Below are positions 16,691 through 25,779 of a stretch of 64,000 nt of DNA, one piece after another. Position 1 is the first letter of the stretch, and every line of letters begins with the position of its first letter. The stretch is taken from the NCBI RefSeq assembly GCF_031010195.1, contig NZ_JAUAMC010000008.1, positions 186,001 through 250,000 on the forward strand, written 5' to 3'. This stretch comes from Halomonas sp. SpR8 (lineage in GTDB: Bacteria; Pseudomonadota; Gammaproteobacteria; Pseudomonadales; Halomonadaceae). The position numbers and the translations under genes are program-made. Under the pieces are notes generated by a model. It searched no databases. It was not told the DNA's origin and saw nothing but the letters and a program-made list of their open reading frames with translations.

Positions 16691-17947
16691 CTATGCCAAA
16701 TGGAGCAGCATGCTGTCCGGGGCCTCTAGAAAGCCTTTCCAAGCATTACAAAAGCGCGCGATAGTCCCACCGTCGATAAAGCGGTGATCGCCCGCCCAGG
16801 TAATCGTCATGATAGCGCGACGCTGCACGGCCCCCTGCTCATCAAAGCGCGGCAGCCACTGAGTTTTACCAATCGCCACAATGGCCGCTTCCGGGGCGTT
16901 AATGATCGGCGCCGCGTAGGTGCCGCCCAGCGCGCCAATATTAGAAATGCTGATGGTGCCGCCTTTAAGATCCGCCTGATCAACTCGCCCTTCCCGTGCC
17001 GACGTAGTTAGCCGCCCCACCTCTCGGGCAATCTCTAGCAGTGTTAAGCGCTCAACGTTTTTAACATTGGGCACCATCAGACCCGTTTTACTATCCACTG
17101 CCATACCAATATTGCACTGGGAGTAATAGTGCAGCTCATTGCCCGCCGCATTTAGCTGGGCATTAACGATGGGCTCTTCCGCTACCGCTAACGCCATGGC
17201 TTTCATAAAAAATGGCATAAGCGTTAGCCGCTCACCCTCAGCCTCTGCCAGTGGCTTTAAACGCTCACGCAAAGCCAGCAGTGCAGTAACGTCGATCTCT
17301 TCGCCATACTGGAAGTGAGGAATAGTGCTGGCCGCTTCCACCATACGTTTCGCCATCACCGCCCGCACGCCGCGCAGTGGCTCCACCCTGGGGGCTTGCG
17401 TGTCGGCTTGGCTTTTAACGGTTGTTTGAGCTGAGGCGGATATTTGCGAAGCTTGATCCAGATGCGCCAGCACGTCTTCTTTTAGCACCCGGCCGTCTTT
17501 GCCACTGCCGGAGATATCCGTCAATTGCAGCGCATGTTCGCGCACAATGCGTCGCACGGCAGGGCTAGCGGGGACCTTGTCATATAAGCGGCCAACAGCA
17601 ACGCCGACAGCGAGAGAATCAGACGCTATCGATGCTTCTGACGTCTGTTCTTTAGGCTTTTCGTTGGTGGCCGGTTGTGCAGCTTCTAACTTGCTCTCAG
17701 TCTCGCTATCTTCATCCACCTGATAGGCATACAGCGGCGCATGCACTTTGGCAATTTGCCCCTGGGCCACATACAGTTTGGTTACGACACCGGCTTCGGG
17801 TGCGGTAATCTCCACCAGCGCCTTGTCGGTCATGACTTCAACGATGGGCTGGTCTTCTTCAATTTGATCACCTTCAGCGACGCGCCATTCGACTACTTCG
17901 CACTCGACAATACCTTCGCCAATATCCGGCAGTAAAAAATCGTTCAT
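16691..17947 (-). CDS. bkdB: branched-chain 2-oxoacid dehydrogenase E2 (lipoamide acyltransferase)
   Basis: A 418-residue E2 protein. The single lipoyl domain spans 1-75, with the lipoylated lysine at Lys42 in MTDKALVEI. A charged linker follows, then a peripheral subunit-binding domain near 135-170 (ASPAVRRIVREHALQLTDI, GSGKDGRVLKEDVL). The acyltransferase core ends with the catalytic DHRFIDGG motif. It transfers the branched acyl group to CoA and scaffolds E1 and E3. The ATG at 17947 has an AGGAGA site; a longer in-frame start would run into E1 beta. It is third in the E1 alpha, E1 beta, E2 order; no E3 gene follows. Confidence 0.9.
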   Translation of the reverse strand: MNDFLLPDIGEGIVECEVVEWRVAEGDQIEEDQPIVEVMTDKALVEITAPEAGVVTKLYVAQGQIAKVHAPLYAYQVDEDSETESKLEAAQPATNEKPKEQTSEASIASDSLAVGVAVGRLYDKVPASPAVRRIVREHALQLTDISGSGKDGRVLKEDVLAHLDQASQISASAQTTVKSQADTQAPRVEPLRGVRAVMAKRMVEAASTIPHFQYGEEIDVTALLALRERLKPLAEAEGERLTLMPFFMKAMALAVAEEPIVNAQLNAAGNELHYYSQCNIGMAVDSKTGLMVPNVKNVERLTLLEIAREVGRLTTSAREGRVDQADLKGGTISISNIGALGGTYAAPIINAPEAAIVAIGKTQWLPRFDEQGAVQRRAIMTITWAGDHRFIDGGTIARFCNAWKGFLEAPDSMLLHLA

Positions 17948-17963
17948 TGTTGTTCTCCTAGCG

Positions 17964-18941
17964 CTAAAAGTTGACGCTTTCGCGAATCGCTTCAAAAATC
18001 TTCAGGTGATCGGGCAGGTACTCTTTTTCCAACACCAATGGAAAAGGCGTATCCAGCCCTGTCACCCGGGCAATGGGCGATTCCAGGTAGAGAAAACAAC
18101 GCTCTTGAATGGTAGCGGCAATTTCACCGGCAAAGCCGCCGGTTAATGGCGCTTCATGACTCACTACGAGCCGGCCGGTTTTTAGCACCGACTCAGCCAC
18201 CGTGTCAGCATCCCAGGGTAGCAGCGAGCGTAGATCAATGACTTCACAGGCAATGCCCTGCTCTTCGGCTAACTCAACCGCTTTGCCGATCACTTCCATC
18301 TGCGCGCCCCAGCCCACCACGGTAATATCCGTACCCTCTTTGGTGATTTCAGCTTCGCCAATGGGTAACTGATAATCCTCTTCGGGCACCTCGCCTACCG
18401 CGGCACGATAGAGGCGTTTAGGCTCTAGAAACAGCACTGGGTCTGGGTCGCGAATAGCGGCGAGCAGCAGCCCTTTAGCCTGATAAGGGTTGCGCGGCAC
18501 TACTACTTTCAGGCCCGGCGTATGGGTGAAATAGGCCTCCGGGGATTGGGAGTGATAAAGGCCGCCAGCAATACCGCCACCGTACGGGGTACGAATAGTC
18601 AGCCCGCCGACGTTAAACAGATCGCCCGAGCGATAGCGAAACTTGGCAGTTTCGTTAACGATTTGGTCAAATGCCGGGAAGATATAGTCGGCAAATTGAA
18701 TTTCAGCGACGGGCACCGACCCTTGTGCCGCCAAGCCGTTGGCAAAGCCGATAATGCCCTGCTCGACCAAAGGGGTGTTAAAGCAGCGCGCCTTGCCGTA
18801 CTTCTCTTGCAGGTGGCTAGTGGCACGAAATACGCCGCCAAAAACACCCACGTCTTCGCCAAAGCAGATAACTTTTTCATCCTCTGCCATGGCGATATCC
18901 AGGGCGTTATTAATCGCCTGGAGCATGTTCATAGTGGCCAT
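17964..18941 (-). CDS. bkdA2: branched-chain 2-oxoacid dehydrogenase E1 beta subunit
   Basis: A 325-residue transketolase-like E1 beta subunit. It begins [20 protein letters not shown] and contains [15 protein letters not shown] (near 29-43), the ThDP-side segment [15 protein letters not shown] and [18 protein letters not shown], then the C-terminal domain with [11 protein letters not shown] and [14 protein letters not shown]. With E1 alpha it decarboxylates branched-chain 2-oxoacids and reductively acylates E2. The ATG at 18941 is preceded by a GGGAGAGG site and begins two bases after the E1 alpha stop, so translation is coupled. Sequence alone does not exclude a preference for pyruvate, but the N-terminal wording fits branched-chain enzymes. 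Confidence 0.9.
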   Translation of the reverse strand: MATMNMLQAINNALDIAMAEDEKVICFGEDVGVFGGVFRATSHLQEKYGKARCFNTPLVEQGIIGFANGLAAQGSVPVAEIQFADYIFPAFDQIVNETAKFRYRSGDLFNVGGLTIRTPYGGGIAGGLYHSQSPEAYFTHTPGLKVVVPRNPYQAKGLLLAAIRDPDPVLFLEPKRLYRAAVGEVPEEDYQLPIGEAEITKEGTDITVVGWGAQMEVIGKAVELAEEQGIACEVIDLRSLLPWDADTVAESVLKTGRLVVSHEAPLTGGFAGEIAATIQERCFLYLESPIARVTGLDTPFPLVLEKEYLPDHLKIFEAIRESVNF

Positions 18942-18942
18942 G

Positions 18943-20145
18943 TTACGCCTCTCCCTGCGAATCAGTCTCTGTGCCAACGTCTAAGTCCAACGACTTTGCT
19001 CCACGTGGGTAAGCCTCAGGATAGCGGCGAATATGGCGTTTTAACTGATCGAATTGGCGCTGCAGCGCTGGGGTTATATCCGCGTATACATCGCTTATCA
19101 AGCTCTCTAACGGCGGGGGTGAACGCTTCTCTGCTCGCTTCATGGTTTCCAGCACTTCACGGCGCAGGCTTTCCTGCTGAGAAGCCTCTTCTTCCTCACT
19201 CCACCACTGTTTTTTCAACAGCCACTTTTGCAGACGCAGCAGGGGATCTTTAGCGCGCCAAATTTCTTCTTCGTCTTTTGAGCGATAGCCGGAAGGATCA
19301 TCAGAAGACGAGTGCGCGGCTAGACGGTAGCTCATGGCTTCAATCAATACTGGCTGATTTTGCTCAACGGCAATCTTGCGTGCCTGACGGGTCGCTTCAT
19401 AGACCGCCAGCACGTCGTTGCCGTCTACCCGAATCACGTGCATATGGTAGCCAAAGGCGCGCGGGGCAATGCCATCGGCCGCAAACTGCTCGACGGCAGG
19501 CGTGGAAATGGCATAACCGTTGTTACGGCAGAAGAAAATTACCGGCACCTGATGCACTGAGGCCATATTCAGCGCGGCGTGGAAATCACCTTCCGACGCT
19601 GCCCCTTCACCAAAGAAGGTTAGCGTGCAGTGGCCATTCCCGGCGAGTTTTTGGCCATAAGCGTAGCCCGTCGCCTGAGGAATTTGAGTGGCTAAGGGGG
19701 ATGAAATCGTCATGTAATGCAGCTTGCGCGAGCCGTAATGAATCGGCATTTGGCGACCTTTACCGTAGTCCAGCTCGTTGCCGAACAGCTGATTCATAAA
19801 CTCGTCGATCGAGAAACCGCGATACATCAGAGCACCCTGCTCGCGGTACTGCGCCATTATCATATCGGCGTCATTAAGCGCGGCGGTGGCGCCCACTACG
19901 GCGGCCTCTTCGCCGGTACACTGCATATAAAAACTCAACCGCCCCTGGCGCTGGGCGGCCATCATCCGCTCATCCAGAATCCGCGTCGCCAGCATTGCTT
20001 GGTAGATACGCCGGGCGTGATCGCGCTCGAGCTCAGGCTCAACAGCGCCGCTATACAGTTCGCCTTCTGGGTTGAGCAGACTAAAGGTAGCAATCGAAAA
20101 TTCGTCGCCGGTCATAAAATCCGGCTGGTGTACGTACTGTGTCAT
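18943..20145 (-). CDS. bkdA1: branched-chain 2-oxoacid dehydrogenase E1 alpha subunit
   Basis: A 400-residue E1 alpha subunit. The ThDP-binding segment runs from [20 protein letters not shown] to [14 protein letters not shown] (near 170-208). The loop [11 protein letters not shown] near 295-305 corresponds to the region phosphorylated in animal BCKDH (HSTSDDSSAYR). It decarboxylates the oxoacids of valine, leucine and isoleucine. I choose the ATG at 20145, with AAGGATA before it; the frame extends 46 codons further but that stretch does not resemble the family. It is the first gene of the bkd operon. A protein kinase gene ends the same gene string. Confidence 0.9.
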   Translation of the reverse strand: MTQYVHQPDFMTGDEFSIATFSLLNPEGELYSGAVEPELERDHARRIYQAMLATRILDERMMAAQRQGRLSFYMQCTGEEAAVVGATAALNDADMIMAQYREQGALMYRGFSIDEFMNQLFGNELDYGKGRQMPIHYGSRKLHYMTISSPLATQIPQATGYAYGQKLAGNGHCTLTFFGEGAASEGDFHAALNMASVHQVPVIFFCRNNGYAISTPAVEQFAADGIAPRAFGYHMHVIRVDGNDVLAVYEATRQARKIAVEQNQPVLIEAMSYRLAAHSSSDDPSGYRSKDEEEIWRAKDPLLRLQKWLLKKQWWSEEEEASQQESLRREVLETMKRAEKRSPPPLESLISDVYADITPALQRQFDQLKRHIRRYPEAYPRGAKSLDLDVGTETDSQGEA

Positions 20146-20329
20146 CACTATTATCCTTGTTTTACCCCTTTTGAGGGCAGTGTTGTTGGTATTGGCCGTT
20201 TTTGCCAGTGGATTTATCTGCCATTGGCCAACACAACATCTTGAGCTACCACAACACTTAGGACAGTAACGCAGCACACGCATTTTAGGGATGCTACTTA
20301 AGGCGCAGAGAAATTAACACAGAGAGGAT

Positions 20330-21103
20330 TCAAGGGGCAGACAGGCGCGAGTGTAGCTTGCGTTGCAGCAGTTCAAATAGGCTATCGACCGCTAGCGCTA
20401 GCAACGCAATAGTCAATGCGCCCTGCAGCACATAGGCCATATTGCCGTTCACAATGCCGGCAATAATTGGATCACCCAGATTACTGGCGCCCACGGTTGC
20501 CCCAAGGGCAGCCGTAGCGATATTGATCGTGACCGAGGTGCGAATGCCCGCCAAAATTACCGGTGCTGCCAACGGCAGTTCGACTTGGCGTAGGATTTGC
20601 GTCGGCGTCATACCCATAGCATGAGCCGCCGTTTTAATATCGCCCTCGACGCCCTGCAGACCGGCAAGGGTGTTGCGCACAATAGGCAGCAGCCCATAAA
20701 GCATCAGCGCAACGATAATCGGCAAAGTGCCGAACCCCAGTACGGGTACCGCCAATGCCAGCACGGCCACCGGAGGGAAGGTTTGCCCTAGCGATGCTAA
20801 TTGACCGACCAGCGGTAGAAAATCACTGCCGCGTTGGCGAGTCACGGCAATGCCAGCTAACACGCCAACCACAATCGTCACGATCGCGGCAATCCCCACT
20901 ACTAACAAGTGGCGACCTAGCAGCACATAAAAATCAGCGCGGTCGTAAACCACCTGCCGGGCATCGGGTTCTATCCAGTGAAACAACGGCTCGGCAGCGG
21001 GCATCCCTACCACGCTAACCACAAGCAGCATCACCCACACTAATGGCCAACGCCATTGAGGTGCCTGTTTACGTGCCTGCACAGCGCCTAGCGCGTTACT
21101 CAC
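20330..21103 (-). CDS. yehW: osmoprotectant ABC importer, permease (YehW-like)
   Basis: A 257-residue inner-membrane permease of the OpuBB/ProW type with about six membrane segments. The coupling-loop region reads LQGVEGDIKTAAHAMGMTPTQILRQVELPLA in pieces (near 156-186). I place the start at a GTG (21103), because AAGGA stands 8 bp before it and the codon overlaps the end of the ATPase gene by 8 bp; the longer frame would be buried in that gene. It is the last of four genes in the same order as E. coli yehZYXW. Import of glycine betaine or a related solute is inferred from the family. Confidence 0.85.
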   Translation of the reverse strand: MSNALGAVQARKQAPQWRWPLVWVMLLVVSVVGMPAAEPLFHWIEPDARQVVYDRADFYVLLGRHLLVVGIAAIVTIVVGVLAGIAVTRQRGSDFLPLVGQLASLGQTFPPVAVLALAVPVLGFGTLPIIVALMLYGLLPIVRNTLAGLQGVEGDIKTAAHAMGMTPTQILRQVELPLAAPVILAGIRTSVTINIATAALGATVGASNLGDPIIAGIVNGNMAYVLQGALTIALLALAVDSLFELLQRKLHSRLSAP

Positions 21104-22058
21104 GTATGCTTCCTTTGTCCAACTGAGCCTCTTTAATAACCCTACGCAGCGACAGGTCGCCGATCGGTACATCGTGTTGGTCGACGACGGTGAGCCGGTC
21201 AGTATGATCACGCAGCATCATGGAGAGCGCTTGACGCAGCGAAAAATTCACCGGGATGCGTGACTGTGCGGGCAAGGTTGGTCCCATGGAGGTCATGTGG
21301 TCTTTAACACGCGTTAGAGCGGCCTGCTTCAGGCCGCGCTCAAGGCCACCCAGCATTGACTCAACAAAGGGATCACTGGGGTGCTGTAGTAGCGCCAACG
21401 GTGATCCTTGCTGGATGATTCGGCCTTCACGCATGACAACGAGATGATCCGCTAGCTTAAGGGCTTCATCCATATCGTGGGTCACAAACACCACGGTTTT
21501 ATGGAGCCGCGCCTGTAGCTTGGCCAGTTCCTCCTGCAGCTTCTCACGCGTAATAGGGTCGAGTGCGCCAAAGGGTTCGTCCATCAGCAAAATATCCGGG
21601 TCTGCCGCCAAGGCACGCGCAACGCCTACTCGCTGGGCCTGCCCCCCTGAAAGCTGGTGAGGATATTTATGTGAGAACTCGACTACCGGTAAGCCGAGCA
21701 GGTCCATTAGTTCTTCCACACGCGCCTGAACATCGGCCGTAGACCATTTTAACAAGCGCGGCACGAGGCCAATATTGCGGACTACATTCCAGTGCGGAAA
21801 TAGCCCGGTATGTTGGATGACATAACCAATTCGACGCCGCAGCCTTACCGGGTCATACGCCCCAATTGACTGCCCGTCGAGAGTGATATCACCCTCGCTA
21901 TGCTCAATGAGACGATTGATCATACGTAGCGTGGTTGATTTACCGCAGCCTGAAGTGCCGACCAATGCACAAAATTCGCCTTTCGGCACACGTAGTGAAA
22001 TATCATTCACAGCGGTTTCGTCACCAAACCGCTTGGATACGCGGGTAAGCTCAATCAT
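21096..22058 (-). CDS. yehX: osmoprotectant ABC importer, ATPase (YehX-like)
   Basis: A 320-residue ABC ATPase. Walker A is GTSGCGKST (near 35-43), the signature LSGGQAQRVGVARALA (near 132-147), Walker B DILLMDEPFGALD, and the switch histidine lies in FVTHDMDEA. A C-terminal segment from about 240 (SLRQALSMMLRDHTDRLTVV, then PIGDLSLRRVI) resembles a CBS-like regulatory tail, as in ProV/OpuA proteins. The ATG at 22058 overlaps the stop of the upstream permease (ATGA) and has a GGAGGAG site. It powers the importer in the cytoplasm. The tail could sense ionic strength, but that is inference. Confidence 0.9.
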   Translation of the reverse strand: MIELTRVSKRFGDETAVNDISLRVPKGEFCALVGTSGCGKSTTLRMINRLIEHSEGDITLDGQSIGAYDPVRLRRRIGYVIQHTGLFPHWNVVRNIGLVPRLLKWSTADVQARVEELMDLLGLPVVEFSHKYPHQLSGGQAQRVGVARALAADPDILLMDEPFGALDPITREKLQEELAKLQARLHKTVVFVTHDMDEALKLADHLVVMREGRIIQQGSPLALLQHPSDPFVESMLGGLERGLKQAALTRVKDHMTSMGPTLPAQSRIPVNFSLRQALSMMLRDHTDRLTVVDQHDVPIGDLSLRRVIKEAQLDKGSIRE

Positions 22059-23254
22059 TGTGCTCCTCCGGGGCGCAGCGCTTCGGCTAGGGCGCCTAAA
22101 CTTGCATCCACCACCAGAGCCAGCGCTAAAATAGGCAGCGCACCGAGCAAAACCATGTCCATAGCGGCTTGACCTAAGCCTTGAAAAATAAACGTCCCCA
22201 GCCCACCTGCGCCAATTAGCGCGGCTACCGCCGTCAGCCCAATGGCCTGAACAGTGGTAATTCGCACGCCTTCCAGCAGCACCGGTAGCGCCAGCGGGAG
22301 CCGTACTTGCCAAAACCGCTGGCCAGCACGCATTCCCATTCCTTTGGCGGCTTCCAACGTATCAGGGCTAACTTCTTCTAACGCGGTATAGGTATTACGC
22401 ACCATGGGAAGCAGGCTGTAGGCAATCAGCGCAATGAGCGCAGGTGTGGTTCCGATACCGCTAACACCCAGTTGCGCCAAAAACGGTACGTTGCTAGCCA
22501 GCCAGGCAAGTGGCGCCAATAGCAGGCCAAATAGTGCCAGGCTAGGAATCGTTTGTAGAAAGTTGAGTACTGCAAATGCCCCCTTCTGCAGCCGTGCGTA
22601 GCGGCGCATTAGCATCGCCAGCAGCAAGCCCAACACCACACTGCTACTAACAGCGATGCCTACCAGCCTAAGATGTTGGCCGATAGCAGTTAGAAATAGC
22701 TGATTACGTGCGTTGTACTCCTGCACTAACGCGAGACTATCTAGCCATAACGCAGCGCATAACCACCACACCAGCGCGACACCGCAGAGCAAAAGCGTTG
22801 GCCAGAATCGCGTTAGGTTTAAGCGTAAGCGGATTTCAATTAAGCAAAGCAGCAGGACAAACAGTACGACCCAATACGCCGCGCCCAAACCTAAGCGCGC
22901 CTGGGGCAGTTCAGGGTCAATCAGCAAATAACTGCTGGCAATTAACCCCACCGGCATAAGTACCATTAATAGCACCACTGCGACTATCAACGCTCGGTAG
23001 TGGCGGTGACTCGGCTGCCAGGCTACAACACCAATAGTGACGAGCAACAGCGTGGCCAGCAATGTACCAGGCCAGCCAAAGGCCTCCAGTGCTCCATACC
23101 CCGTTCCCGAGACTATCCGGTTAGGGGCCATGCTAACCACGTCAAATGCCCAAAACGCGACCAGCATGATAAGGCTAAGGCTAACAAGCACAACGTTAGG
23201 GTGCCGTCCCTTCCAGCGTATCCGTGGAGTGGGCATTGCATCCAGTAGCGACAT
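22055..23254 (-). CDS. yehY: osmoprotectant ABC importer, large permease (YehY-like)
   Basis: A 399-residue permease. About half (1-190) is an N-terminal extension with several membrane segments, and the second half is a standard ProW-type permease domain with coupling loop LEEVSPDTLEAAKGMGMRAG (near 292-311). The long N-terminal half matches YehY, which is about 385 residues, and distinguishes it from YehW. The ATG at 23254 is preferred to the adjacent TTG. It follows the binding-protein gene by 26 bp and overlaps the ATPase gene. Two different permeases with one ATPase form the expected heteromeric importer. Confidence 0.87.
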   Translation of the reverse strand: MSLLDAMPTPRIRWKGRHPNVVLVSLSLIMLVAFWAFDVVSMAPNRIVSGTGYGALEAFGWPGTLLATLLLVTIGVVAWQPSHRHYRALIVAVVLLMVLMPVGLIASSYLLIDPELPQARLGLGAAYWVVLFVLLLCLIEIRLRLNLTRFWPTLLLCGVALVWWLCAALWLDSLALVQEYNARNQLFLTAIGQHLRLVGIAVSSSVVLGLLLAMLMRRYARLQKGAFAVLNFLQTIPSLALFGLLLAPLAWLASNVPFLAQLGVSGIGTTPALIALIAYSLLPMVRNTYTALEEVSPDTLEAAKGMGMRAGQRFWQVRLPLALPVLLEGVRITTVQAIGLTAVAALIGAGGLGTFIFQGLGQAAMDMVLLGALPILALALVVDASLGALAEALRPGGAQ

Positions 23255-23280
23255 CAACTAGTTATTCCACTCATCGAACA

Positions 23281-24210
23281 TTAGTTATCAAGCGAGTCGA
23301 GATAGTCGCTAGCCACTTGAGCCGGCGATAAACCGTTGACGGCAACATCCGCATTGAGCTCTTGTAGAGTGACTAAATCGAGGCTCGTAAAAACATCGTT
23401 GAGCAGGCTTTCAATGTCAGGGTATGTTTTCAGAATGCTCTCACGCACCACAGGCGCAGGCTGATAAACAGGCTGCACGCCCTTAGTGTCTTCTAGTACG
23501 ACCAGGCCAAGCGCGCTTAAGCCACCGTCGGTGCCATAGGTCATGGCACCATTAACGCCGCTGGTCTGCTGAGCGGCAGCCCGCATGGTGGCGGCGGTAT
23601 TCCCCCCCGAAAGCACCAGCAGTTGATCATCGCTAAGCTCAAAGCCATAAGCTTCTTGGAACGCGGGCAGTGCTTGAGCAGACTCGACAAACTCAGCGCT
23701 TGCCGCAAACTTAAACTCGCCGCCGTTATCCAAGTAGGTAGCAAGGTCTTCGAGACTCACTAAACCGTGCTCTTCAGCAACGTCTTCCCGAATACTCATT
23801 GCCCAGGTGTTATTAGCACTGGCGGGCTGTAGCCATACTAAACCTTGTTCTGCATCACGCTCGCGCACGGTTTTGTAGGCCTCATCAGCATTGTTCCATA
23901 CTGAGCTGTCGGTCATATCAAAAAAGAACGCGCCATTACCCGTGTACTCGGGATATAGATCAATCTCGCCCGCTTCTATCGCCGAGCGAACCACGCTAGT
24001 GCCGCCCAGCTGTAAACGGTTTTCCGTCGAAATATCGTGGCGTTCCAGGGTTTGAATGATCAGTTCACCCAACACTGAACCTTCCGTGTCGATTTTGGAT
24101 GACACTACCACGGGCTCGTTGGCGCTGACCTGAGAAAATGCTGCTAGGGATACGGCACCACAGGCAGCAATAAAGGTCTTAGCAATGAGAGAATTAGCTG
24201 AAAAGCGCAT
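23281..24210 (-). CDS. osmF: osmoprotectant ABC importer, periplasmic binding protein (OsmF/YehZ-like)
   Basis: A 309-residue binding protein. A signal peptide covers about 1-30 (SLIAKTFIAACGAVSLAAFS, then QVSANEP). The mature part follows the OpuAC/OsmF fold: VVSSKIDTEGSVLGELIIQT, IDLYPEYTGNGAFFF (near 101-115) and GLVVLEDTKGVQPVYQPAPV. It captures a quaternary ammonium solute in the periplasm and delivers it to YehY/YehW. AAAAGGA lies about 9 bp before the ATG. The 158-bp upstream region holds a 9-bp hairpin and a tandem 25-bp repeat. In E. coli the related operon is stress-induced; regulation here is not shown. Confidence 0.88.
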   Translation of the reverse strand: MRFSANSLIAKTFIAACGAVSLAAFSQVSANEPVVVSSKIDTEGSVLGELIIQTLERHDISTENRLQLGGTSVVRSAIEAGEIDLYPEYTGNGAFFFDMTDSSVWNNADEAYKTVRERDAEQGLVWLQPASANNTWAMSIREDVAEEHGLVSLEDLATYLDNGGEFKFAASAEFVESAQALPAFQEAYGFELSDDQLLVLSGGNTAATMRAAAQQTSGVNGAMTYGTDGGLSALGLVVLEDTKGVQPVYQPAPVVRESILKTYPDIESLLNDVFTSLDLVTLQELNADVAVNGLSPAQVASDYLDSLDN

Positions 24211-24245
24211 CTTTGAATTCCTTTTGAAGTGAGCTTTTTTGACTG

Positions 24246-24270
24246 AGGCTCTTAATGAGTATAAGAGCCT
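24246..24270. promoter_or_regulatory. inverted repeat in the osmF leader
   Basis: A perfect 9-bp stem, AGGCTCTTA / TAAGAGCCT, has a 7-nt loop. It lies 36 bp before the osmF ATG and its loop includes TATACT on the minus strand. No T run follows on either strand, so it is not a clear terminator. Confidence 0.5.
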
Positions 24271-24315
24271 TCAGCGTGTTTACTATAAAAAGCCTTCAGC
24301 GTGTTTGCTATAAAA
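24266..24315. repeat. tandem 25-bp direct repeat upstream of osmF
   Basis: Two adjacent 25-bp units (24266-24290 and 24291-24315) differ at one base; the shared core is AGCCTTCAGCGTGTTT. A further AGCC begins a broken third unit. Each unit contains CTATAAAA. The repeat lies between cysS and osmF. Confidence 0.9.
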
Positions 24316-24368
24316 GCCCCCTGCGTTTAAGTTAGCGCCAAAGCCACCAACGTGGTCAAGGGTAAGAC

Positions 24369-25760
24369 TTAAGGCGCCTCAAATACCCAAGACGTGCCCT
24401 CCCGGGAGTCCTTCAGAATAATCCCCAGAGCTGCGAGTTCATCGCGAATCGCATCCGCCTGAGCAAAGTTTTTACTTGCCTTGGCTTCAATGCGCTGGGC
24501 GATTTTCGCTTCGATCTCGTTCTCGCTAAGCGGCATGCCTTGCTGCTGGGTGCCTTTTAAGAACGTTTGCGGCGCTTGCTGAAGAAGCCCCAAAATATCC
24601 CCCAGCTGTTTTAACTCCCCCGCCAGCTTGGCAGCTTCGTCTGGCTGCTCCTGCTTAGACCGGTTGAGCTCGCGGGCTAATTCAAACAGCACTGCCAGCC
24701 CTTCCGGAGTATTGAAATCATCATCCATTACCTGGATGAAGCGCTCCCGGTATGCCGAAGTGCCGCTGCCTCCATCGTCCGGTTCAACCCCTTCCAGCGC
24801 GGTATACAAACGCGTTAGCGATTTACGCGCCTCGTTAAGCGAATCGACCGAGTAGTTAATCGGGCTACGGTAATGGCTGGCCACCAGCAGAAAACGCACC
24901 ACTTCTGGATCGTGCTCGGCCAACACATCGCGAATGGTGAAGAAGTTACCCAAGGATTTGGACATCTTCTCTTGGTTCACGCGCACGGCACCGGCGTGCA
25001 TCCAGGTGTTGACGTAGGTTTTACCCGTCGCGGCCTCTGATTGAGCGATCTCGTTTTCATGGTGGGGAAAGGTTAAATCCGGCCCGCCGCCATGAATATC
25101 GAAGGTATCACCCAAGCAGCAGGTCGACATGGCCGAGCACTCGATATGCCAACCAGGCCTGCCATTGCCCCAGGGTGACACCCAGTGCTCCTCTCCCGGC
25201 TTAGCAGCTTTCCAAAGCACAAAATCGAGCGGGTCTTCTTTATGAATGTCTACATCAACCCGGCTGCCTGCGCGCATATCATCAAGCTGACGGTTATTAA
25301 GTTTCCCGTAATCGGCAAATTTGCGTACCCGATAGTAGACATCGCCATTATCTGCGGCGTAGGCGAAGTCTTTTTCAATCAGCGTTTCAATCATGGCCAC
25401 AATATCGTCGATATGGCCGGTAGCGCGAGGCTCATGGCTGGGCGGCAAAACGTTGAGTCGCGCTTCATCCTCATGCATGGCAGCAATCATGCGCTCAGTC
25501 AGCGCTGAGATACTTTCGCCATTCTCGTCGGCGCGCTTGAGGATCTTGTCGTCGATATCGGTAATATTGCGCACGTAGTTAACGTCGTAGCCGCGCTCAC
25601 GCAGGTAGCGGGTGATCACGTCAAAAGCAACCATAACGCGAGCATGCCCCAGGTGGCAGTAGTCATACACCGTCATGCCGCAGACATACATGCTCACTTT
25701 GCCCGCTACTAATGGGGTGAAAGGTTCTTTGCGACGCGTCAGCGTATTGTAAATATACAT
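24369..25760 (-). CDS. cysS: cysteinyl-tRNA synthetase
   Basis: A 463-residue class I aminoacyl-tRNA synthetase charging tRNA-Cys. It opens [14 protein letters not shown], then has [20 protein letters not shown] with the HIGH-like HLGH and a zinc-ligand cysteine. Zinc and substrate residues continue in [20 protein letters not shown] in two parts and [10 protein letters not shown]; the KMSKSLGNF loop is near 267-275. The C-terminal anticodon-binding part contains [18 protein letters not shown] prefer the ATG at 25760, since GGAT precedes it and family proteins begin at this point. It sits 19 bp downstream of glnS and is probably co-transcribed. Confidence 0.96.
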   Translation of the reverse strand: MYIYNTLTRRKEPFTPLVAGKVSMYVCGMTVYDYCHLGHARVMVAFDVITRYLRERGYDVNYVRNITDIDDKILKRADENGESISALTERMIAAMHEDEARLNVLPPSHEPRATGHIDDIVAMIETLIEKDFAYAADNGDVYYRVRKFADYGKLNNRQLDDMRAGSRVDVDIHKEDPLDFVLWKAAKPGEEHWVSPWGNGRPGWHIECSAMSTCCLGDTFDIHGGGPDLTFPHHENEIAQSEAATGKTYVNTWMHAGAVRVNQEKMSKSLGNFFTIRDVLAEHDPEVVRFLLVASHYRSPINYSVDSLNEARKSLTRLYTALEGVEPDDGGSGTSAYRERFIQVMDDDFNTPEGLAVLFELARELNRSKQEQPDEAAKLAGELKQLGDILGLLQQAPQTFLKGTQQQGMPLSENEIEAKIAQRIEAKASKNFAQADAIRDELAALGIILKDSREGTSWVFEAP

Positions 25761-25779
25761 ATGGCTATCCATGTTTTTC

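Noticed and set aside
18522..19253. 243-codon open frame antisense to the bkd E1 genes
   Set aside because: It spans the junction of two certain genes on the other strand, has no ribosome site or recognisable domain, and reflects codon bias of GC-rich coding DNA.
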